Shown one piece after another: positions 33,669-45,600 of a stretch of 64,000 bases of DNA (its first letter is position 1; each line of letters begins with the position of its first letter). Made by a program: the position numbers and the translations under genes. The stretch spans positions 62,001 to 126,000 of the forward strand of contig JAMYHL010000072.1 of assembly GCA_025531455.1 (NCBI GenBank), written 5' to 3'. Source of the stretch: Apiotrichum sp. Y4204 (Eukaryota > Basidiomycota > Tremellomycetes > Trichosporonales > Trichosporonaceae). The notes beneath the pieces were generated by a model, which saw nothing but the letters and a program-made list of their open reading frames with translations, searched no databases and was not told the origin of the DNA.

Positions 33669-35801
33669 CGTGGCGGGATTGTCGCTGGGCGCGCTGGGAG
33701 GGGTGTGAGGGTTACGTTCGTGGCAGCGTTTTGTGTGATTTGAGTAGAGAGCGAGGGGAGAAGACGTTGCGAGGACGGACTGGATGGCGCGATGGGGAGC
33801 GACAAGAGACAGGTGACAACTTGATAGAAAAACACTTAAATACTCATGGTCGCATGCAGATGGATCTCCTCAAAAAGCCGCAAGCGGAGGGCCATTCAGA
33901 GTACCGCTCCCGGCCTCCTGCAACCTTGCACCGCAGTGCCGAGCCTCTCGTCCTTCCGCCCCTTTGCATGTCCGCCTGTGGCTCGTCCGTGGCTCGCCAC
34001 TTTGTCTCCTGGCCTCTGGTGTATGCCGCATTACCGCTCGCAGTCCCTCGTCTCGGCAACGCCCTCAATTCCTCAAGCCTCAAGTCGCCACGTTCGCAGC
34101 TGCGATCCGGAATGTACAGCGTCGTGATCCGTGACAATCCCGCTGGTTATCGTCACACTACCGCTCCGTGAGCTGCGGCGGACCACTGGCCAGTCGCTTG
34201 TCCTCTCGTCGCCGTTGTGGTAACTGGGCAACCGCGTCTGCATGGATCCTACATTTTTACAACGCAAACTCGCGCACAATCTCACCCACTCCCGGCATCC
34301 CCTATCCTGACTCCTATACAGCGCGGTACCCATGGCACCGGGCAGCGCATACAGTGGCTGTTCCTAGATCCTATCGATCTCACGCCGGTATTGGCGCCAT
34401 CAGCCTCCAGTTTCCACTTCCCAGTCATTAACACCGTTAAGCATGCTTCCTTTTAACTCCATTTTTGTGCTCTCGACCTGGGTCCTGGGTGGCGTTCCCC
34501 AGAAGCCAGCGTTCACCGGCGCCTCATGAGGCCGCGAGGTCTCCCGGACGAGTGGCGCCAGTGGCCGAGTACAAGTCGCCAAGAACGTCTGTCCAGGAAA
34601 CCAGGATCGTTCCGGGGCCCGAGCTCATGGCAGATAAGCGTGCACGGGCGCACGACAAGGGATGCGATGGGGTAGGAGTTTGTCCACAACGGATTTGTAC
34701 TGTACTCTCGCGAGGCGCCGAGTTGCCCATTGCCAAGGACGACTGCTCGAGCTGCTCCCCGCTCGGTCCGCGCTGTCGTCACTGGATAGTCTGTGCGCAG
34801 CTGTGCGCTGCCTGCTGAGCAAGCGGCCGTCGTCTCTAGGCCCTCGGACTCATTATTCATTTCGATCTCGCCCTCGTGTTCTGGCCAGCGGGCTTGAAGG
34901 GATGAGTTGTCGACTGTGTTTCTCGGCGTCCGGTCCCCGATCCCAACTATTTCGAAAAGTCGAGAAGACCATTGCCGCTCCAACATCACAATACCTGGTT
35001 GTGCCGGTGCCGACACGGCACACGCAAGAGACCCATCTTACCAAAGTAAGTGATAAGCACAGCAGACCAGAGTCCGAAGTAGTAGGCCAGGTTAACAAAC
35101 TGTTGTATGACAGCCAGATGCCCCCCCATCTTCATCGCCCGATACGAGACCTGGCCGCCATGAAGCCACGACAAGTATACGGATAGCAACATGTCCGCAG
35201 CTCGCGCGACCCTGCACCTCTGTGGCGAGATTCGATCGGCAGCCCTCCGCGACGCCGTGATCGCCGTGACGCGTGATGATCGCCCTGCACCCCGTCCAGT
35301 TTGTCCCGCTGCGGACTTGCGCCGGGTGACTCAGTCACGACTCACACAACCGTTGCACCTCTACCTTCCATACATCGTGATATTGTGACGCGCTATCAAT
35401 ACCAGGTACCAGGTGAGGTTGGAAGAGAACTGGACGACGATTTGGAAGACAAAAAGCAACCCCTCGCCCCAAAAAGGAAAACAAAAAAAAGCAGTCCCGC
35501 AAAGCCCTGTTGATTCCCGGAATGGAACTTCGGATCTCAGGGTCCAAGCCACGCCCTCTGCCAGGATCGAGGCGCGGAGATACATCCACTCTCCATGGTG
35601 AACAGCCCTCTCCCCCCCTCCGCCAAGGGCTACAAACCCGACAGAGAAGTACTCGGTGCGTGTCTGAGCTCCAATTACTGACACTTTTGCAGTCTTCGAC
35701 GCGCTTCAGCCATTACGCCAGCGCACCGCATACTTTGGTGTGGGTGTTGGGAAGAGGTTGGGCTGGAAGCGTCGTTCGGTGTCACGCTCGTGGCCGTTGG
35801 C

Positions 35802-35827
35802 TGTGTGTGTGTGTGTGTGTGTGTGTG
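35802..35827 (+). repeat. (TG)n microsatellite
   Basis: An uninterrupted run of thirteen TG dinucleotides, ending in TGG. Confidence 0.95.
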
Positions 35828-36774
35828 GAACAGGTGAAGGTTGTCGCAGCCTGAACAGTGTCCTTGTATCCGGATACCTTGCAGCATGCAGGTTTGTCAG
35901 CTGTGCTAGCTGTGCATGTGCCTCTATGTTTATGTGTCATGTGTGTGCGTGTCGCGTGAATACGACTATCTGGTGAACTGGGACTGGAGGGCTTGATGGC
36001 AGCTTACAGGTCAGCCACACAACTCGTCCAACCTACAACTGACTGGCCGCACGCCGCTCACATTCTCCGCACCGCACCTGACGCTCCAGAAAGTTCAAGT
36101 GTTGGCGCTTCTTCGCACTGAGAGCTCTTCGGATTGTCCATTCCGCCCCGTAAGCATCATGCGGCCCGGTCCGCTGATGTCTGCTGATCTGCTGAAATGG
36201 GTGAGACGGTAAGGAGTTTGGGTAGGGCTTGATTCATCCGTACCATATACCACAGGCAGCATGAGCTGGGCGGCTACGGCAATCACGCGACTGCACATCA
36301 TGATCATGAGATCGGTCTAGAGATCTAGATCGAGCCGATGAACCGATCTGGTGATGCGGCAATCAGACGATTACACCACGACACCACTTTAGGCGATGAG
36401 GCGACTGGCAGTGCTGCCAGGCTGCTGGGGATATATATTTGGATTTCCACGACTCGCAAGCGACGGTTGCCGGCTGCTGGCCTCATGCACACGCTCCACG
36501 AATCAAGCTCCATGCTCCACATGCACGATATGGTACTTGTTGATAGATAAAGCCACATGATAGAGGTACGCGGAGGTGGCCGCCTGCCAAACCTTCTGAT
36601 ACGCGACATCACTCGAGGAGTGGGTTCTGCCACCAACGCAGCTGTCTCGCTGGGGGCGAGTGGATCGAGTAATCGAGGGATCAAGAGAAAGAGGAATGGC
36701 ACGTGCCGCCGAACAGGTTCTCACATCCCCATCTGGCCAATCTATAGCGCGGCGTCCCGTCAAAACAGTGGGCA

Positions 36775-36804
36775 CTGGGTCACCCAGAGCACTGGGTCAC
36801 CCAG
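36775..36804. repeat. Two copies of imperfect palindrome CTGGGTCACCCAG
   Basis: The 13-mer CTGGGTCACCCAG, palindromic except for its central base, occurs at 36775-36787 and again at 36792-36804, separated by AGCA. The centre-to-centre distance is 17 bp. Confidence 0.85.
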
Positions 36805-38114
36805 CACGACAGTTGCGTATATGTGCGTATATGTGCGGGTGAATGACATGCTATTTATCGATGATGGGCACGCGGGCGGCTGTAGCGGCTGGTCGGGCAC
36901 CGCATGGCGCAGCGCCGCCCGCGGCGGGCAACAACAATTGCACAAAGTCAGTCACGAGATCACCGAATCTGGCCGTGATCATGTGCCCGAACACAGTCTG
37001 TCGATTGGTCCGCGAGCTGCAGCGCGGTGCCGCCGCCGACGATGCTGGCTGATGCTGGCTAATGCTGGCGCGACGCTGGCGCCGCCCCGGGCCGCGGCAG
37101 CTCGGAAGCTCGGTAGGTCGGAATTCGGTCTCAGTACACGCTCACGGGACCGAGATGGTTGCCATGGAGCGAATGGAGGGGACAGGTGGATAGCCCGGTG
37201 GCGCTCGGTCACGCGGCGGTGATGGCGACAAACACTGGCGAAAATGTCCGTCATGGGATCATGGGAAAGCGCACCACCACGACACCACATTCCGTCGCTG
37301 GCCGCTGGCTAGCTGGGCTCGTGTCGTGCCACGCTGCCATACCCGCGCTTTGCATGGAACCCCCGCAATGCCCATTGTCCGCGCTCTCCGCACATGACGA
37401 CGAAGCGATTGACAACAGAGTGATCAATGATGACTGATGAGAATGGGCACGTGCAAATTACCCGAACCAAAGCTAGAGAGAACAAAAACAATTGCGACAA
37501 AAGTGGTGCATTAGGAGATTGTGTGCTCTGCCAAATGCTCCTAATCTCCGTTCATTACAAAGTGACAATAATAATAAGAAACAGTTTAGGAAACTCTCCT
37601 TCTTCAGGCACGGACCATCGCCCAGGGGAGATCCCACAGAAAAACGAGAGAGGGAGAGAGAATCACCACACACATCCGACGACGACGACGACAGACAGAC
37701 GGCGACGCAACACATTCTGCCGACTTTTTTGACGCCTCTATAGCTTTCCATCGTCATTTCTCTATTCACTCTCCTTCTTGCATCGCATCTCGGTTTCACA
37801 TCGTCTCATCATCTGTCTCCGGCCCCGGCACGCATCGGTCCTCGGCACTACCCGGTCCCACTGCTACCCCCGTCTCCAGCTCCAGCTTCAGCTGCGCACA
37901 CCGTCCCGCATCTCCTCCCACGCGCTCATCCGTTGGTTCGCGATTAACACCTACGTACCCACGACCCACGGCCCACGACTCGCTCGCGCCTCGTCTCACA
38001 CGTCACTGCTCACCGCGCTATTTGGCGTGAGCTCCGCACCCACCGGCGCAGCCTTCTTCCACTTCTCCGTCTCTCCCACTCTCCTCCCTGCCATCGCCCC
38101 ACTCGCACCCCGCC

Positions 38115-39072
38115 ATGTCCGTCCTGCGACCGTTCGAGGCCACGGACATTCTTAACTTCACCGCCGTCAACGTCGACCCGTGGACAGCAACATACAGCAA
38201 TCAGTACTATGCGAGCTATCTCGCCCAGTGGCCCGACTGGTGCATCGCAGTCGAGGACGGGCGGAAAGGCAGCGGCGTGGGCGCGTATAGTGAGTCTCTC
38301 CGCGCTTACATGAGAGCGCCTGTGGCACTGTACGACTATGCGACGGAGGCGATACGGCGCCAGTTTCTCACGGGCCACATGTCTCGTTATCGACCGCTTG
38401 CGCCATACTTTGCAATCTCTCAGCGCCCGTGTTCCTTTCAGAGCTGACCGCAGTGATCGCCAAGCACGAGCCGCCCGCCCCGGACCCCCAGCACCACGGG
38501 CACCTGACCGCGCTGTCGATTTCGCCCCGGATGCGCGCACTGGGCCTGGCACGGGTATTCATGGCCATGCTGGAGCGGCTGAGTTCGGACGGCAGCGCCG
38601 GGTGGGGCGTCGGCGCGTCGGCATATCGTGAAGGGAACCAGGACGAGAAGCCCAAAACGAACGGCAGCGGGCCGGAACCACTGGAGCCAGAAGCAGAGAC
38701 GGCCGACGCGACCGACTGCGTCGACGCGTGGTTTGTCGACCTGTTTGTCAGGTGTAACAACCACCGCGCGACGGAGATGTACGAAAAGCTCGGGTACAGC
38801 GTGTTCCGCCGTGTCGTCGAGTGAGTGCCTGGGCTGGCTATAGCATCAATGTCGTTCAGCCAGCCGCGCGTGCAAGATTACCTTGACTCACACACAGCTA
38901 CTACAACGGCATGGAGGGCGTCGGGAGCACCCGGGACGAGCTCGACGGCTTCGACATGCGCAAAGCCATGCCCCGTGACACTGTGAGTTTGCATTCTGTG
39001 GCGGTGATCACATGCACATGTTTGTGTGATCAGTCGGGCGTCCACGGGATCCATGCAATCGGCGAGCACTAG
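38115..39072 (+). CDS. NAA20: NatB N-terminal acetyltransferase catalytic subunit
   Basis: Four exons (38115-38289, 38442-38820, 38898-38982, 39034-39072) give 225 residues; intron lengths are 152, 77 and 51 nt. The N-terminus MSVLRPFEATDILNFTAVNVDP and the following ETY-like strand, QWPDWCIAVED, HGHLTALSISPRMRALGLAR (acetyl-CoA binding loop RxxGLA), DLFVRCNNHRATEMYEKLGY and DMRKAMPRDT are the NAA20/Nat3 hallmarks. It acetylates nascent proteins starting Met-Asp, Met-Glu, Met-Asn or Met-Gln, together with the auxiliary subunit Naa25, at cytosolic ribosomes. About 45 acidic, Pro-rich residues are inserted before the WFVDLFVR strand, where family members normally have a short loop. The tail (SGVHGIHAIGEH) is short. 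Confidence 0.93.
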
Positions 39073-39721
39073 GCGGCCGTGAACGTGGAACGTGTGATTA
39101 TGAGCAACCTGCAGTGCACAGTCCGCACAGGGCACCATACCACACGTCTTGTCCCATTGTCTCTGTCGATCCGTGGCGGTAAAGACTTCGAGGTGCCGCC
39201 CACCATTCCCTACCAAAACTCATCTCTCGCATTCACAATCCAGCTCTTGCAGGAGGCGTTCGCGTCGGGACGTGCCCCAGCGCGCCAGCGCGGCGACCGC
39301 CGATGTGGTCCGGCGCGTGTGCTCGGCACGGCCCGGGTGGCACCGCGCCTCGGCACGTCTGATTCATCTCACGTCTCACGTGCCGCACATCATGCCAGCT
39401 GGTCGACTTTGCCCAGATACTTGATCCAGATTCTCGATTCACATGCATCATCTCACGATTTTCTGTCTGTTCCTCCGCTGACACCCAGGCCCGCCGCTAT
39501 GTCCGAGACAACGGGCGCAACGTCCTCGTCACACCCGACCAGGTGTGGGCATGAGTATGGGCAGGGGCTTGAGCTTGAGCATGAGCTTGATGCCTGCGCC
39601 AAGCCTGCGAAGCCGCCGATGCTGACATTGTTGATACCGATTGCACAGCTACAAATGCATTTACATATAGAGATTACCATCCACAGCCGACATGCCAAGG
39701 TGGCAGATACACCTTGCTCTC
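39073..39721. other. Convergent 3' intergenic region
   Basis: It lies between the stops of NAA20 (+) and the beta-glucosidase (-). It should contain both 3' UTRs; no gene is supported. Confidence 0.5.
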
Positions 39722-42630
39722 CTACTTGCCCACCTCGACACGCGCGGCAGTCACGAGCTTTCGCGACGAGTGTCCCGCCCGGAATGTGAACGTACCCTTG
39801 GGAACATGCCAGGTCTGGCGCTTAACGTCCCACACCGCCATATCCTTCTTTCGCTGCTGTTAGCTCCTGTCTTGGTTCCACACTTACAAGAGGCATCTCG
39901 ACAGTCGCGCTCTCCCCGGGTGCGAGATCGACCTTCTCGAACCCCCGGAGGTGGCGCGGCGGCTGGTCCCCCTCACTCGCAGGAAAGCTCATGTACTGGC
40001 GTCAGCTCGACCAAAACTAGAGCAAAAACTTACAAGCTGGACGACCTCCTTGCCCCTCCGCTCTCCCGTGTTGCGCACATCGGCGCGCGCGACAAAGGTC
40101 CCATCATACAGCCCGTGGTCCCCCTCGTGCGCCTCGTTGGTCGGCTGCACCGTGTCCGTGTCGGGCACATGTCTCTCCTCGACCGTCAGGTTTCCAATCT
40201 CGAAAGTGGTGTAGCTCAGCCCATGGCCAAACGCAAAGCGCGGCTTGATACCGTGCACGTCGAACCACTTGTAGTCGATCGCGAGGCGTTCCGAGAAATG
40301 CGCCCGCGTATGCTTTGTCTATCCTGTCAGCACGTTACAGACCAAAGGTCATCACTTCACTTGCCTTTTTCCGCTCGATATTCCCCTTTGGCCAGTCCTT
40401 TTCGCTCTTCCCAAGCGTAAACGCCATTCTCCCACTAGGGTTCACGTCCCCCCAGAGAATGTTGGCGAGCGCGTTCCCGCTCTCCTGGCCGGGATACCCC
40501 GCAAAAATCACAGCCTTGACTTTGGGGTGGCGGATCCAGTCCTCCATGACGACCGGCCCGCCCGCGTGGATGACGACAACGACAGACGCACACGCCTCGG
40601 CAACAGTGAGGATGAGCTCCTCGCCGCCATTGTCGAGCCGCAGGTCGTCCCGGTCAATCCCCTCGACGAGGAACACGCGCACAGCGACAATACACACCTG
40701 CACGCTGCGTGCGACTGCGCGGATTTGGCCATAGTGCGCCGCATCGTCGCGCAGGACGTGGTCGACCCGCAGACCGTGTGTGCGTCCACGCAGCGAAATG
40801 GCCTCGATGGGGGGCACAATGTATGTGCCGTACGCGGCGCCAGAGCCCCCGCCGACGGTAACCGTGCCGTTCCAGTGCCGCACTTTGCCCTCCCCTTCGA
40901 GGCAGAACAGGTCGGGGCCGCACCCCGCCACTGTCGTGGGGTAGTCGGCGTCAGTGCCGAACACCCCGATACGGCGGATCTCGGGGGAGAGAGGGAGGAG
41001 GTCGTCGTCGTTCTTGAGCAGTCTACAGTCAGCTTTATACCCCTATCAATTTCTTACACGTGAGATTCCTCGGCGACACGGCGCGCAAACGCGCCCGCGT
41101 CCTCGCGGCGCGGGTCAACGTGCTCGTTGCGGAAGACGTGCCCTCCGACCTTGATCTCGTCGTTTAGGTTCCACCAGAAATACGACGGCTTCTTCCACCC
41201 GTCTGCCTGCCCCGAGGCGATCCATGGGCGGAGGATCCGCGTCGCCATCTCGTCAATCCGCTTCTCCGAGACCTTGCCGTCGTGCACGGCGTCCTTGAGC
41301 CGTTTCCCGTCTGGAGTCAGAGTCAGATATGCCGCAGGATAAGCGTTTTAGCGTTCTACGCACACCAGTACGTGCCCGGCAGCTCCTGGTCCATGCCGGC
41401 GTTGGCCGACTCGGCGGTCGAGTGCGTCGCGCCAAAGTCGGAGAGCACGCTGCCGTCAGTATTACAGTATGTAGCCATGCAGAATGCCGCTCACTAGCCC
41501 TGGAAGCCGAGCTCGTCGCGGAGGATCCGCGTCATCGCCTCGGGGTTCTGGCATGCGGGCGTGTCGTTGATCTTGTTGTACGAGCTGCAGTGAGCGAGCG
41601 AGCAGAGAGGGGTGGGAGACGCACCACATCACGGCGCCGACGCCCGCGCGCACCGCTTCCGCAAAGCTCGGAAGGTAGAGCTCCTTGATAGTCTTGTCTG
41701 ATCGTCAGCTGGGCTCGAGGCTCTGGTCTCTGGGCTCGGGTCTCTGGTCTCTGGGCGCAGGGCTCTGATCTGCCACTCACCATCAACGATAGAGGACACG
41801 TCCTGGCAGTCTGTCGGACCCCCATAGCCGTCATTAGGGCCGGTACACACCGGTCCCTGCTCGTACAAAAAGTAGTGTTTCGCGCACGCGACGAGCCCCG
41901 TCGACTGGAGCGCACGGATCGCAATGCCCGACATCTGGGAGGAGAGGTACGGGTCCGGCGTGAATGCTGCTGTCAGCTTGCGACGATAACAATACACTCA
42001 CCCTCCCAGTTACGCCCGCCGTATGGGGAGCGACCGAGCGGCCCGCCCGTAAGCTGTTGTGAGAGGGTTCACCCGGTCGGTCTGTCCGCCCAGTCTGGAC
42101 TCACCGGCCCCAGCTCGACGTTCACGCCCTTGCCGACAAACTCGCCGCCGATGCGCTCCTCGAGTTCGCGCATCAAGTCCCGGTCCCACGCCATCACCGA
42201 CGTGAACTCTGACGGGTACTGCGTGACAAAGTCTGTGTGGCGCAGGCCCGCCGCTGGGGGTCAGCCAACTCGACTGCTCATGGACAAGCTTCCCATTCCC
42301 CAGTCCCATCCCCGATCCATCCATGCTTCCAATGCCGTATCCCGATCCCGACTCACGTCCGTCATTGTAGCAGAAGCTCGGGACGCCGAGACGCGGCACG
42401 CTCCCCGAGTTGGCCTGGCACGGCCCGTTCACGCCCGAGGTGACGTTGAGCTTCTCCTCGAGCGTCATGTTCGCGACGAGCGCAGCGGCGCGGTCGCCTG
42501 CCGTGGCCCACGCGGCCGCTGAGCCGGGGAGCAAGTCATGGTCGTGTTTGGGCTGGGTTGGCTGCTCTTGATCCAGCAGTCCGCCGGCGAGGAGGAGGAA
42601 CTGGGCGGCGGCGGGGAGCGGGTTCCACAT
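39722..42630 (-). CDS. Glycoside hydrolase family 3 beta-glucosidase
   Basis: About ten exons run from ATG 42630 (MWNPLPAAAQFLLLAGG, a probable secretion signal) to TAG at 39722-39724. GH3 landmarks appear in order: LVANMTLEEKLNVTSG, VPRLGVPSFCYNDG, GGPLGRSPYGGRNWE, CAKHYFLYEQ, CSYNK-type strand before NPEAMTRILRDELGFQG, and VLSDFGATHSTAESANAG carrying the catalytic Asp nucleophile (SDF). These are followed by the C-domain (VVIHAGGPVVMEDW, ANILWGDVNPSGRMAFT) and a fibronectin-III-like domain with FGHGLSYTTF and RNTGERRGKEVVQL. Such enzymes release glucose from cellobiose and other beta-glucosides outside the cell. The last exon ends ARVEVGK. Introns are short and some contain CTCTGG repeats (around 41.72-41.77 kb). 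Substrate preference cannot be told. Confidence 0.9.
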
Positions 42631-45600
42631 TGTATCTGGTGAATGGGTCCCATGTAATAATGGGTCAATGCAACGTTTGGATTCAAGGCTTCTGAGTGAC
42701 ACAAGTGGTTGGGAAGTGGCTGCGTCGGCATCAACAAGAGGTAAGTGCTCGATGAGCTCATGTGATGTGGTAGGGCTCGGATTCGGGGCGGTTAAATACC
42801 GACCTTGGCAAGGAACCGGGGGCTGCAGACCACGTTGATGGCGCTAATCTACACATCTACACATCCACCACAGCAAGATCAAAGATTTTACAGTGGATGC
42901 AGAAATATAGTGACCGGCACCAGCTTCGGCATGCACGACTACATGCAAGGTCGTCTACATTGTCTGCAATCGTGAGTGCAGAAGAGGTGTGCGTTGCGGG
43001 AACACCTCGCAATGGGTATTGATCCGTTCTGCAGTTGACCAGTTCACCAGCTATGACGTCGGTCAAGAACTTCCAAAGAGGCAATCAATCTCCTGGGGTG
43101 GAAGTAAGGATCGCACAGTCGAACCGAACAGCGGCCGCGATAAACGAACACACGAGAACGCGAGAATAGACTGCTTTCCATCACATGCTCTGCGCTACAG
43201 CCTGCGCCTGGCCATCAAGGGGCTCCATCCCGCATGCCATGCACATCGCTAGAATGGTATAAACTGGACTGGACTGGGCCATAACACCCTCCTGACACCC
43301 TTTCCGCGATCTCATGATCAGGCAGTGCCCGAGTCGTGGGGGTCTCACAGTTCCAGAGTTCCAGAGTTATTCGGCACTGTTCCAAGTCGCAAAGCAACTT
43401 CCGACCGTTCTCACCAGTTACCACCGGTTACGGCCAGTTACCACCAGGGAGGTTACCGGTTACCAGAAGCCTGAACGAGGGCCAGCCCCGACCAGCCGCA
43501 AACCCAACCCAACTCTACTGCACCGCGACAGCAGCTCTCCAAGCTCTGCAGCGCTGCACGGTCTGCGAGCTGGGGTCTGGTGGGTTTCGCTCTGCCATGA
43601 CGAATGTGACGTAACGCCCCAGGCCCAGCGCGTAGCGACTGGCCCTGTCCCGAACAGGCAGTGGAACTCTATATGTACCAGCAAAGCGACATTGGGGGTC
43701 CGGTTTTGGGGCTCACTGATTGCACTGAGGGTACACGCAGGGTGTACTTATCACTTCACTGAGGGTCAAGACTTGTCGAACCAGTCTCGGAGATCGTTGC
43801 CATATGTCCACGAGGTACCATGAATTGATCTCGAATACCGACCAGGTAATGTACTGTACATGTACAGCGTCATGGAGAATGTACAGTACGTTGGCAAGGC
43901 TCGCTGGCCTGTTGGGCTGGGCTCGGGAAATGTCTCACAGCTTACAAGTAGGGTAAAACACCAGACATTCCGCGACATACCCACGCCATGCGCCACAGAG
44001 CATGGGGCACATTACACCCAATTCAGTTCAAGTGATGTGAGTGACTCTTTCTCTATCATGTACAGCAGCACCCCAAACGTGCCGCCGACAGACGGACAGG
44101 TCGGAACGTGCTCCATGTGGCATTCACGAACTCGGTGCCGACTCGTACGGATCGGACTCGGCCTGGGATCGGTGAGGAACGCTGAGGCAGCATTCCGGGT
44201 TCCTCAGCCATATGGCCCGCCCAAGTGAGCACGCTTTCACTGGCTTTGACGAGGAGAAGATATCACGCCTAGACAATGTCGATCTCCAGAGTGCCATCCT
44301 CTTTCTGTTATGCAATTTCGAGCAATCAGTCTCCATGCACGCATAAACATCGCACAATAGCCCATCTCTGCGGCACCGGGACTGTCGTCGAGGCGACCCA
44401 AACCTTGCCCATTGCTTCGAGTGCATTCAGCCCAGTAGTGCGACTTTTTGCATGCTCTGCACAGCAAATTGCAGACACCCGTAGGCTGCAGGTGATCGGT
44501 GTGCCCGCGGGGGTAGGTTTGGTATCGTCACGGCGTTTCAGAGGTCGGGAAAGATTGCAGATTGCAACGGAAGAGAAGCGACTCCACCCAGCAGACACCT
44601 GCGTACTTCAAGGTACTGCGGCCATCACCCAATGCAGATGGCAGATGCTAGAAAGCCGAGGTCAGGTTTAGAGGTTTGACAGGTTAGCCAGAGGGCTGTT
44701 AACCAGAGGGCGGACCCAGTCCTTAAGCCTGGTGCGCTCCATGCCGACCCACAGAATCTAGCTTCATGGCTTGGGCTTGGGTGTCTATATTCGTCCGCTT
44801 GTGGTCTCCTAACGCTATCTCAACGATCCCAGTGTCCTCAGATATGGTGCCGGCCAGCCCATGGATCCATCGATATGCTAGGTTTCAAACCCCCGAGCCC
44901 CCGAGCTCTAACGCAGAGCCGATTGCCTACTGCCCGCAAGCCCAAGCTGCACGCTCTGGCGCTCTAGAGTAATGTCAATGCACTAGCGAGGGGCCACGGG
45001 TGAGACTGCAATCGGGTCTATCCTCACGGGGAATAGGCAGCACGCGATAGGGAGCTGGGAGAGGAGGAAAATTGAGCATGGGAATAAGGAGAGCATCCAT
45101 AGCTTCAGAGCTTCAGAGCTGGGAGAGCAGAGTCACAATCTCTCCGCCTCTCCACCTTTCCGCCAAGTGCAAGGGTTTAAGGTCGGATTTTAGCGTTCAG
45201 CGGCGATCGTTTTTCCACAGTGTCCCTGAGCGAGAGCGAGAGGTGGTTCCACCCTCGGTACATCACATAATCCAGCGCCCAGGGCTTTGGTATGGCCGGG
45301 ATGTGATGTGATTCACTACTTCTTACTACTGCAGGCGACCGGTGCTCCGGCGCTCCGGCAGCCACCTGGGCAACCTGCTGCCACCGGCAGCCACTGATGC
45401 TTGGCGTATTCGACTTGCACACCGCCTCGACGCCCACATCGGTCCACTGAAGTGCTGGCTGGTGCACAACGACGACAACGTGCCCACCCCATGATAAGCG
45501 ACAGAGTCTCAGAGGACCATTCGATATAGCTATCCATCCGCGCTCATCGTAGGATCAATCGTAGTCCTAGGTTGTCGGGGTGTGACCATAAAAGCCAAAA

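Larger units (their letters stand above)
33669..38114. other. Intergenic region (4.4 kb), no supported gene
   Basis: Its left end holds the promoter of the secreted-precursor gene; on the minus strand a TATTTAAG occurs about 165 bp upstream of that ATG. The right end is the CT-rich leader of NAA20. In between are a (GT)n tract, paired imperfect palindromes and a minus-strand hydrophobic open frame at about 34.99-35.19 kb that I could not connect into a gene. Confidence 0.45.

Noticed and set aside
34000..34005. ACAAAG pheromone-response-like element upstream of the secreted-precursor gene
   Set aside because: A single six-base match about 335 bp upstream is expected by chance; not enough to claim regulation.
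40527..41063. 178-codon plus-strand frame
   Set aside because: It is the antisense shadow of the beta-glucosidase C-domain.
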